Origin: Acanthacorydalis orientalis
Taxonomy: Eukaryota; Arthropoda; Insecta; Megaloptera; Corydalidae
DNA: 64,000 bases
Direction: 5' to 3'
Assembly (NCBI GenBank): GCA_034766995.1
Contig: CM068314.1
Span: 18,337,701 to 18,401,700 of the forward strand
Part shown: positions 54,517 to 64,000 of the stretch, in pieces
How positions within the stretch are numbered: position 1 is the stretch's first letter
How the letters are laid out: each line of letters begins with the position of its first letter
Made by a program: the position numbers and the translations under genes
Notes under the pieces: model-generated
Seen by the model: only the letters and a program-made list of their open reading frames with translations
Database searches by the model: none
Told to the model about the DNA's origin: nothing

Positions 54517-55791
54517 AAAATCCAAAAAAATGCGATTTTGGGGGGTTTTTGAGTTATTTTTGGTATTTATTATTATCTTATGATATAGAACATCAGAATA
54601 CGCATCGAACAGTATGAAATTTTTGTCATTTTTTTTACATTTTGGCTATTTTAAGCAAGAAAAACGTTTATTTTTGCGTATCCGCCATATCCGCATATCC
54701 GCAAAATCCAAAGAAATGCGATTTTGGGGGATTTTTGAGTTATTTTTGGTATTTATTATTATCTTATGATATAGAACATGAGAATACGCATCGAACAGTA
54801 TGAAATTTTTGTCCTTTTTTTTACATTTTGGCTATTTTAAGCAAGAAAAACGTTTATTTTTGCGTATCCGCCATATCCGCATATCCGCAAAATCCAAAGA
54901 AATGCGATTTTGGGGGGTTTTTGAGTTATTTTTGGTATTTATTATTATCTTATGATATAGAACATGAGAATACGCATCGAACAGTATGAAATTTTTGTCA
55001 TTTTTTTTACATTTTGGCTATTTTAAGCAAGAAAAACGTTTATTTTTGCGTATCCGCCATATCCGCATATCCGCAAAATCCAAAGAAATGCGATTTTGGG
55101 GGGTTTTTGAGTTATTTTTGGTATTTATTATTATCTTATGATATAGAACATGAGAATACGCATCGAACAGTATGAAATTTTTGTCATTTTTTTTACATTT
55201 TGGATATTTTAAACAAGAAAAACGTTTATTTTTGCGTATCCGTTATATCCGCATATCCGCAAAATCCAAAAAAATGCGATTTTGGGGGGTTTTTGAGTTA
55301 TTTTTGGTATTTATTATTATCTTATGATATAGAACATGAAAATACGCATCGAACAGTATGAAATTTTTGTCATTTTTTTTACATTTTGGATATTTTAAAC
55401 AAGAAAAACGTTTATTTTTGCGTATCCGTTATATCCGCATATCCTCAAAATCCAAAAAAATGCGATTTTGGGGGGTTTTTGAGTTATTTTTGGTATTTAT
55501 TATTATCTTATGACATAGAACATGAAAATACGCATCGAACAGTATGAAATTTTTGTCATTTTTTTTACATTTTGGATATTTTAAACAAGAAAAACGTTTA
55601 TTTTTGCGTATCCGTTATATCCGCATATCCGCAAAATCCAAAAAAATGCGATTTTGGGGGGTTTTTGAGTTATTTTTGGTATTTATTATTATCTTATGAT
55701 ATAGAACATGAAAATACGCATCGAACAGTATGAAATTTTTGTCATTTTTTTTACATTTTGGATATTTTAAGCAAGAAAAACGTTTTTTTTT
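54517..55791 (-). repeat. reverse A arm, 7 monomers
   Basis: Phase marks run from 54522 to 55638. The sixth shows ATATCCTCAAAATCC and is followed by TTATGACATAGAAC, as in the 8-monomer arm, so one monomer was lost here or gained there. Confidence 0.95.
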
Positions 55792-57022
55792 TGCGGATAT
55801 TTTGCGGATATTTCGCGGTTTTTGTAACTTTTTCGGTATCCATTATGAACCGATGTTATTTTTGTCTCATTTATGATATAGAACATTAAAATAGGCATCG
55901 GATAGTATGAAATAGTTGCCACTTTTTTAACATTTTGGATATTTTAGGCATGAAAAACCTTTAATTTCGCGAATTTTTCGCGGTTTTTGTGACTTTTTTG
56001 GTATCTATTATGTACCGATGTTAATTTTGACTCATGTATGATATAGTATATTAAAATACGCATCGGATAGTATGAAATAGTTGCCATTTTTATAGCATTT
56101 TGGATATTTTAGCCATGAAAAACCTTTATTTTTGTTAATTTTTCGCGGTTTTTGTGACTTTTTCGGTATCTATTATAAATCGATGTCAATTTTGACTCAA
56201 GTATGAAATAGAACATTAAATAACGCATAGAACAGTATGAAATAGTTGCTAGTTTTATAACATTTTGGGTATTTTATGAAGGAAAAACTGTAATTTTTGC
56301 TGATTTTTTGCGGTTTTTATGATATTTCCAAAATTTATTACGGACAGATATTAATTTAGTCTAGAAATATACATAAAGCATTACAAGGCGAATCGACCAG
56401 TATTAATTCGTTGCCAAATTATCCTACATATCCACAAAATAAGCATTATCCGTAATATCCACCATATACGAAATATCCGCATTATCCGCAATATCCGCAA
56501 TAACCGCAATATCAAAGAAAATGTGATTTTTTGCAGTTTTTTTGATATTTCCTACATTTTTATGGACTGATATTAATTTTAAATAAGATATCATATGGAA
56601 CAATTATATACGCATCGACCGGTATGAAATAGTTGCCATTTTTAAAACAATTTGGATATTTTATATATTGCGGATATGGCGGATATTGAGGATATGGTTT
56701 ATTTTGTTGATATGTAGGATATTTTGGTAACTAGTTAATACTGGTCGATTCGTCTTTTAATGCTTTATGTATATTTCTAGACAAAATTAACATCGGTCCA
56801 TAATAAATGTCGGAAATATCAAAAAACCCGCAAAATATCTGCAAAAATTTCCGTCATTCCTTCATAAAATATGCAAAATGTTATAAAACTAGCAACTATT
56901 TCATACTGTTCGATGGGTAATTTCATGTTCTATATCGTAAAAGAGACAAAATTAACATAGTTTCATAATTGATACCGCAAAAGTCACAAAAACCGCGAAA
57001 TATCCGCAAAATATCCGCAAAA
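55792..57022. repeat. B segment with core B6
   Basis: Four reverse B monomers, core B6 (about 56374-56770) and forward B. It is mixed in type: TGATATAGAACATT and TCGATGTCAATTTT as in B2/B3, but ATAGTTTCATAATTG on the right as in B4/B5. Confidence 0.95.
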
Positions 57023-58291
57023 ATAAATGTTTTTCTTGTTTAAAATATCCAAAATGTAAAAAAAATGACAAAAATTTCATACTGTTCGATGCGTATTTTC
57101 ATGTTCTATATCATAAGATAATAATAAATACCAAAAATAACTCAAAAACCCCCCAAAATCGCATTTTTTTGGATTTTGCGGATATGCGGATATAACGGAT
57201 ACGCAAAAATAAACGTTTTTCTTGTGTAAAATATCCAAAATGTAAAAAAAATGACAAAAATTTCAAACTGTTCGATGCGTATTTTCATGTTCTATATCAT
57301 AAGAAAATAATAAATACCAAAAATAACTCAAAAACCCCCAAAAATCGCATTTTTTGATTTTGCGGATATGCGGATATAACGGATACGCAAAAATAAACGT
57401 TTTTCTTGTTTAAAATATCCAAAATGTAAAAAAAATGACAAAAATTTCATACTGTTCGATGCGTATTTTCATGTTCTATATCATAAGATAATAATAAATA
57501 CCAAAAATAACTCAAAAACCCCCCAAAATCGCATTTTTTTGGATTTTGCGGATATGCGGATATAACGGATACGCAAAAATAAACGTTTTTCTTGTTTAAA
57601 ATATCCAAAATGTAAAAAAAATGACAAAAATTTCATACTGTTCGATGCGTATTCTCATGTTCTATATCATAAGATAATAATAAATACCAAAAATAACTCA
57701 AAAACCCCCCAAAATCGCATTTCTTTGGATTTTGCGGATATGCGGATATGGCGGATACGCAAAAAAAAACGTTTTTCTTGCTTAAAATAGCCAAAATGTA
57801 AAAAAAATGACAAAAATTTCATACTGTTCGATGCGTATTCTCATGTTCTATATCATAAGATAATAATAAATACCAAAAATAACTCAAAAACCCCCCAAAA
57901 TCGCATTTCTTTGGATTTTGCGGATATGCGGATATGGCGGATACGCAAAAATAAACGTTTTTCTTGCTTAAAATATCCAAAATGTAAAAAAAATGACAAA
58001 AATTTCATACTGTTCGATGCGTATTCTCATGTTCTATATCATAAGATAATAATAAATACCAAAAATAACTCAAAAACCCCCCAAAATCGCATTTCTTTGG
58101 ATTTTGCGGATATGCGGATATGGCGGATACGCAAAAATAAACGTTTTTCTTGCTTAAAATAGCCAAAATGTAAAAAAAATGACAAAAATTTCATACTGTT
58201 CGATGCGTATTCTCATGTTCTATATCATAAGATAATAATAAATACAAAAAATAACACAAAAACCCCCAAAAATCGCATTTTTTTGGATTTT
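57023..58291 (+). repeat. forward A arm, 7 monomers
   Basis: Phase marks lie at 57171, 57355, 57541, 57727, 57913, 58099 and 58285. The first spacing is 184 bp because of a 2-bp loss (CATTTTTTGATTTTG). This explains why the last unit is 3932 rather than 3934 bp. Confidence 0.95.
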
Positions 58292-58448
58292 GCGGATATG
58301 CGGATATGGCGGATACGCGGATATTGCGGATATGGCGGATATTGCGGATATGATATCCGCCGCGGATATCATATCCGCGGCGGATATCATATCCGCGGCG
58401 GATATCATATCCGCCATTTCCGCCATATCCGCGTATCCGCATATCCGC
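58292..58448. repeat. core A6 palindromic centre, 157 bp
   Basis: Three-subrepeat subtype, the rightmost GC-rich centre. Confidence 0.95.
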
Positions 58449-59723
58449 AAAATCCAAAAAAATGCGATTTTGGGGGGTTTTTGAGTTATTTTTGGTATTT
58501 ATTATTATCTTATGATATAGAACATCAGAATACGCATCGAACAGTATGAAATTTTTGTCATTTTTTTTACATTTTGGCTATTTTAAGCAAGAAAAACGTT
58601 TATTTTTGCGTATCCGCCATATCCGCATATCCGCAAAATCCAAAGAAATGCGATTTTGGGGGGTTTTTGAGTTATTTTTGGTATTTATTATTATCTTATG
58701 ATATAGAACATGAGAATACGCATCGAACAGTATGAAATTTTTGTCCTTTTTTTTACATTTTGGCTATTTTAAGCAAGAAAAACGTTTATTTTTGCGTATC
58801 CGCCATATCCGCATATCCGCAAAATCCAAAGAAATGCGATTTTGGGGGGTTTTTGAGTTATTTTTGGTATTTATTATTATCTTATGATATAGAACATGAG
58901 AATACGCATCGAACAGTATGAAATTTTTGTCATTTTTTTTACATTTTGGCTATTTTAAGCAAGAAAAACGTTTATTTTTGCGTATCCGCCATATCCGCAT
59001 ATCCGCAAAATCCAAAGAAATGCGATTTTGGGGGGTTTTTGAGTTATTTTTGGTATTTATTATTATCTTATGATATAGAACATGAGAATACGCATCGAAC
59101 AGTATGAAATTTTTGTCATTTTTTTTACATTTTGGATATTTTAAACAAGAAAAACGTTTATTTTTGCGTATCCGTTATATCCGCATATCCGCAAAATCCA
59201 AAAAAATGCGATTTTGGGGGGTTTTTGAGTTATTTTTGGTATTTATTATTATCTTATGATATAGAACATGAAAATACGCATCGAACAGTATGAAATTTTT
59301 GTCATTTTTTTTACATTTTGGATATTTTAAACAAGAAAAACGTTTATTTTTGCGTATCCGTTATATCCGCATATCCGCAAAATCCAAAAAAATGCGATTT
59401 TGGGGGGTTTTTGAGTTATTTTTGGTATTTATTATTATCTTATGATATAGAACATGAAAATACGCATCGAACAGTATGAAATTTTTGTCATTTTTTTTAC
59501 ATTTTGGATATTTTAAACAAGAAAAACGTTTATTTTTGCGTATCCGTTATATCCGCATATCCGCAAAATCCAAAAAAATGCGATTTTGGGGGGTTTTTGA
59601 GTTATTTTTGGTATTTATTATTATCTTATGATATAGAACATGAAAATACGCATCGAACAGTATGAAATTTTTGTCATTTTTTTTACATTTTGGATATTTT
59701 AAGCAAGAAAAACGTTTTTTTTT
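58449..59723 (-). repeat. reverse A arm, 7 monomers
   Basis: Phase marks run from 58454 to 59570. The four outer monomers have the ATCCGTTATATCC form and the three inner ones ATCCGCCATATCC. Confidence 0.95.
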
Positions 59724-61610
59724 TGCGGATATTTTGCGGATATTTCGCGGTTTTTGTAACTTTTTCGGTATCCATTATGAACCGATGTTATTTTTGTCTC
59801 ATTTATGATATAGAACATTAAAATAGGCATCGGATAGTATGAAATAGTTGCCACTTTTTTAACATTTTGGATATTTTAGGCATGAAAAACCTTTAATTTC
59901 GCGAATTTTTCGCGGTTTTTGTGACTTTTTTGGTATCTACTATGTACCGATGTTAATTTTGACTCATGTATGATATAGTATATTAAAATACGCATCGGAT
60001 AGTATGAAATAGTTGCCATTTTTATAGCATTTTGGATATTTTAGCCATGAAAAACCTTTATTTTTGTTAATTTTTCGCGGTTTTTGTGACTTTTTCGGTA
60101 TCTATTATAAATCGATGTCAATTTTGACTCAAGTATGAAATAGAACATTAAATAACGCATAGAACAGTATGAAATAGTTGCTAGTTTTATAACATTTTGG
60201 GTATTTTATGAAGGAAAAACTGTAATTTTTGCTGATTTTTTGCGGTTTTTATGATATTTCCGACATTTATTACGGACAGATATTAATTTAGTCTAGAAAT
60301 ATACATAAAGCATTAAAAGACGAATCGACCAGTATTAGTTAGTTGCCAAATTATCCTACATATCCACAAAATAAGCAATATCCGTAATATCCACCATATA
60401 CGAAATATCCGCATTATCCGCAATAACCGCAATATCAAAGAAAATGTGATTTTTTGCAGTTTTTTTGATATTTCCTACATTTTTTATGGACTGATATTAA
60501 TTTTAAATAAGATATCATATGGAACAATTATATATGCATCGACCGGTATGAAATAGTTGCCATTTTTAAAACAATTTGGATATTTTATATATTGCGGATT
60601 TGGCGGATATTGAGGATATGGCGGATATTGCGGATATAATTTATTTTGTTGATATGTAGGATATTGTGGTAACTAGTTAATACTGGTCGATTCGTCTTTT
60701 AATGCTTTATATATATTTCTAGACAAAATTAACATTGGTCCATAATAAATGTCGGAAATATCAAAAAAATCGCAAAATATCTGCAATAATTTCCGTTATT
60801 CCTACATAAAATATGCAAAATGTTATAAAACTAGCAACTATTTCATACTGTTCGATGTATAATTTCATGTTCTATATCGTAAACTATATCGTAACTGCAA
60901 AAAATCACATTTTCTTTGATATTGCGGTTATTGCGGATAATGCGGATATTTCGTATATGGTGGATATTACGGATAATGCTTATTTTGTGGATATGTAGGA
61001 TAATTTGGCAACTAATTAATACTGGTCGATTCGCCTTGTAATGCTTTATGTATATTTCTAGACAAAATTAATATCTGTCCGTAATAAATGTCGGAAATAT
61101 CAAAAAAAACGCAAAAAATCCGCAAAAATTACCGTTTTTCCTTCATAAAATATCCAAAATGTTATAAAACTAGCAACTATTTCATACTGTTCTATGCGTT
61201 ATTTAATGTTCTATTTCATACTTGAGTCAAAATTGACATCGGTTTATAATAGATACCGAAAAAGTCACAAAAACCGCGAAAAATTCGCGAAATTAAAGGT
61301 TTTTCATGCCTGAAATATCCAAAATGTTATAAAAATGGCAACTATTTCATACTATCCGATGCGTATTTTAATGTACTATATCATATATGAGTCAAAATTA
61401 ACATCGGTTCATAATAGACACCAAAAAAGTCACAAAAACCGCGAAAAATTCGCGAAAATAATGGTTTTTTATGCCTAAAATATCCAAAATGTTATAAAAA
61501 TGGCAACTATTTCATACTGTCCGATGCGTATTTTAATGTACTATATCATATATGAGTCAAAATTAACATCGGTTCATAATAGATACCAAAAAAGTCACAA
61601 AAATCGCGAA
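59724..61610. repeat. right terminal B segment, core B7 and half core
   Basis: Four reverse B monomers, then core B7 (about 60305-60712, slightly longer than the others because of an extra GGATATGGCGGATATTGC stretch). One forward B follows, then a lone right half of a core (about 60891-61051), then four forward B monomers to the edge. The last part, read in reverse complement, matches the left end of the array (37978-38560), so the array has inverted termini. The last monomer is cut in the middle of a CGCGAA motif. Confidence 0.9.
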
Positions 61611-61983
61611 TCAATTTAATTATGTATATAATACTTAAAAACCAGTAAATTTTAAAAAACAAATATATCAAAAGTACATTCAATAGGAATATATTTTTAA
61701 AATATTATATCATGTATTATTAATATGAAAAAATTGAACAGCTTTGTTAAAAAAAAACTTAGATACATATATACATAATAAAAGTAACAGAAAGTATTCT
61801 ATAAGGTATTCAAAGAAATGTGTTAAATGTTCAATAAAATCAAGCACCTAATATTGAATTAATATAAGAAGATATCATTTATATTCAAGAGAAATCAGAC
61901 AGGCGAGCAAGCGTAGAATAGATAATACTACATTCGAAAATTCAAAAATTCTTCAGAAAATTCAAAACTAACCAACTTCATAA
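61611..61983. other. AT-rich DNA, no gene recognised
   Basis: Ordinary A/T-rich sequence begins immediately at the satellite edge with TCAATTTAATTATG. The region leading to the transposase fossil shows no frame that continues its similarity upstream. Confidence 0.5.
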
Positions 61984-62199
61984 AGTTCACATCACCCCAT
62001 TGGATTTTTTTCCTCTGGGGTTACGTCAACGATAGAGTATACGCACGTTAGGTTGAAAACCTTGATGATTTACGACACTGAACTCGAGTTGCTGTGAGCA
62101 AGCATCACACAAGATATGCTTGAAAGAACGCGGCAATAGCTGAGTTACCGTTTGAACATTTTACGTGCTATAAAATGCGAACAGCTACGTTCGCTTGAA
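61984..62199 (+). pseudogene. decayed C-terminal tail of a Tc1/mariner-like transposase
   Basis: Fragments in three successive plus frames line up with the C-terminus of the IS630/Tc1/mariner-type transposase family common in arthropod genomes. The expected order is TPLDFFLWGYVKxxVY, then a xxLDDLRxRI helix, then PDMLxRxxxxxxYRLxxCRxxxGxH. Here TPLDFF lies at 61994-62011. An extra C then shifts to LWGYVNDRVYAR (62013-62048) and VENLDDLR (62052-62075). A second shift gives ITQDMLERTRQ (62104-62136) and LSYRLNILRAIK (62140-62175). In-frame stops occur at 62049 (TAG), 62079 (TGA) and 62137 (TAG). The catalytic DDE part and the terminal repeats are missing, so it is a dead fragment. The family match is from memory of its motif order. 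Confidence 0.75.
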
Positions 62200-63376
62200 T
62201 AAGAAAATTTCGAGAGATGTCAAGCAAAGTTACGAAATATACAAAATACTAAATGGTTTGTAGCGCTTCGTACAAACTTTCTATAAATATTAAAACGGAA
62301 CGATTTTATTAAAGCATCTTTCGAAATATTAACGCACTGAACAGAATCTACGACACTTAATACCGTTTATTTTATATAGTATACTTTACAACACTATCAA
62401 CATTGATGTTTATTATTAAAGATGTTGGCACAATTGTATTCTATTTTAAATGAAAGCATAATAATAGATTCGCATGATAATGTCAGTATAATCAAAATCA
62501 CTAAAATAAAACTAATTCAATGTTTTCAGAACTAATAATTCAACATATACTTAATTGTCAATAAATATAATCATGTGCTTTTAAATAAATAATAATATAC
62601 GATTAAATAATATTCTACTTTAAAGTTTTTAATAAATGTTGAATAAAATTTTGAAAAAACACAAATTAAATTCCAAAACTTTATTAAATTTCTTAATAAT
62701 TTATTAACATATTTGCTTTTTTCTTACACATAAATTCAATATAATGAAATGATAAATATCAATTACATATTTGTAAAATTGATAAGCTTTTTTGTACTTA
62801 TAACAAACCTTTCACTAAATGATTTTATACATGTATTCAAGAAATTCTTCCAAAAATAAATTTACCCAAAGTTTGATTTTTCTCTTCTTTCCTTAAACTT
62901 TAATTTCTTTAAAACATTCACCATTCTTAATTAAATTAAAAATTGAACTATAAAAATAATAATTCATATATTCAGCTATTACAACAAAATAGTAGAGTTG
63001 ATAGGAGAACTATCGAATAGAATAACTCTAGCTCATAAGGACGCAGAGTTAGAAAATAAGTCTAGAATAAGAATAATTATAAAATGACTTCAACTTTGTT
63101 TTTATCTCAAAAAAATGTTGTTTTAACTTAAACTGTTTCTCCAAACATGAAAGATTCTTTCATGTAATGAGTAATCAAAATATTATATTTTTAAGTATCC
63201 AAAATTTTAACAATTGTAAATATTCGAAATAACCAAAACTAAGGTAAAATATATTTCATGATTAACTGCTGAGGAACACTAATAATAATATATAAAAATT
63301 AAATATAAGATTTTTGTAAGCAGTTTAAATAAAAAAGAATGATTATTGAAAGCATTTTAAATAGTACATGTATACG

Positions 63377-63430
<54 letters not shown>

Positions 63431-63700
63431 TATGTGTGTGTGTATGTATGTGTATGTTTGTGTGTGTTTATGTTTGTTAAGTAGAACTTAATAGCCATTA
63501 ATAATGTTCTTGTTTGTTATGAATAACAAAAAGTTTTCACATAAGTGATATTTCAACATTAACATTATTTAAATAGATATTTTTAATATCAACAAACCAA
63601 AGAGAACTAATAAAACTCTAGTTGAGAAATGTGAGAAATGGGACAATTTATTATATTTTGTGAAATTCTATTTTATTTCATATCTGTTTTATATAGAAAC
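62200..63700. other. AT-rich DNA, no gene recognised
   Basis: The G+C level falls again within about 130 bp of the transposase fossil. Frames are short and A/T-driven. The only structured element is the microsatellite at 63367-63470. Confidence 0.55.
63367..63470. repeat. (TA)n-(TG)n compound microsatellite
   Basis: GTATACGTATATAC lead-in, about 50 bp of TA, then TGTGTGTGTATGTATG and further TG-rich units. Confidence 0.95.
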
Positions 63701-63889
63701 CTATAAAACGATATAAAGCATATATTCTAGTAACACCATTTTCTTGCAGAAGCTGATTGAAATTCTAAGATACAACCACAATTCTTTTACTATCACCGCC
63801 TCCTCTTCGGAAAAAAGACAATAATGGCAAGCCTTCGGCAATTCAATGTCTAAGAAGACAAGTATAAGATGGGTATAGATCATCAACAC
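63701..63889 (-). other. unassigned 62-codon open frame near window edge
   Basis: I do not recognise this frame. The middle reads ELPKACHYCLFSEEEAVIVK, with a CxxC pair and an acidic run, a more protein-like composition than the surrounding noise. It lies in a G+C-richer patch that continues to the window edge, so any gene would extend beyond the window and cannot be judged here. Confidence 0.15.
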
Positions 63890-64000
63890 ACAAATATGGA
63901 TAATATAGTTTTTCTTTGTCCCGCGCCACTGACTCTCGATCTTTCATTTCGTACTTTTAACATACACTATTTGGTATGTCGTGGGGTTTCAGAAATAACG

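Larger units (their letters stand above)
37978..61610. repeat. 23.6-kb nested inverted higher-order satellite array
   Basis: The whole region is built from two related monomers, A (186 bp) and B (165 bp). They share a segment containing TACGCATCG, CAGTATGAAAT and CATTTTGGATATTTTA. Monomers are head-to-tail within arms, and arms face each other across alternating dyad centres: core A (six copies) and core B (seven plus a half). Core-A starts are spaced 3545, 3545, 3562, 3934 and 3932 bp. I count 35 forward and 40 reverse A monomers. GCGGATA and its complement TATCCGC are the dominant short motif, most dense at the centres. Copies are nearly identical, which implies recent amplification or ongoing homogenisation. 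There is no (TA)n tract, gene or recognisable transposase inside. Edges are abrupt and I see no clear target-site duplication. Confidence 0.97.

Noticed and set aside
37978..61610. CRISPR array
   Set aside because: The repeats are 165-186 bp, adjacent with no unique spacers, in both orientations, in eukaryotic-type DNA.
37978..61610. Telomeric or rDNA repeat
   Set aside because: There is no TTAGG or TTAGGG run, and no resemblance to rRNA cores that I can see.
37978..61610. CENP-B box in the satellite
   Set aside because: No monomer shows the required CGGG half together with TTCG at the right spacing. TTCGCGG-type strings do not fit.

Overview
This is eukaryotic, almost certainly animal, nuclear DNA. 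It is very AT-rich (about a quarter G+C by eye) and has no compact gene layout, no operons and no rRNA or tRNA gene that I can support. Long (TA)n microsatellites recur about once per kilobase outside the central array. One fossil transposase tail near the right end belongs to an IS630/Tc1/mariner-like family that is most abundant in arthropods, so an AT-rich arthropod is my best guess. The species cannot be named from this window. No intact protein-coding gene is recognisable, and most open frames are translations of (TA)n tracts or of satellite DNA.

Layout. Positions 1-37977 are intergenic or intronic AT-rich DNA with about 34 (TA)n-type tracts, some running into (GT)n or (GA)n. There are a few short islands of higher G+C: about 2260-2400, 4665-4883, 7696-7920, 9690-9960, 13362-13690, 15232-15771, 17520-17840, 18345-18566, 22534-22767, 32786-33130 and 34599-34772. 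These could hold exons or old mobile-element debris but match nothing I know.

Positions 37978-61610 are the main feature: a 23.6-kb satellite array with nested mirror symmetry. It is built from two related monomers, A (186 bp) and B (165 bp). The monomers form arms facing each other across two kinds of dyad centre. Core A is a G+C-richer palindrome of 139 or 157 bp, present six times. Core B is an imperfect inverted repeat of about 400 bp, present seven times plus one half copy. The repeating unit (core A to core A) is 3545, 3545, 3562, 3934 and 3932 bp; the steps are explained by whole 186-bp monomers and one 18-bp subrepeat. The two outer ends of the array are themselves inverted copies of each other. 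No (TA)n tract occurs inside it.

Positions 61611-64000 return to AT-rich DNA. They contain the broken transposase tail (61984-62199), a last (TA)n/(GT)n tract and an unassigned open frame near the right edge.

No genes can be shown to work together. The system worth following up is the inverted higher-order satellite. If transcribed, it would make long hairpin RNA. If not, it may be a centromeric or heterochromatic array that evolved by fold-back amplification and conversion between arms. Both ideas are inference.
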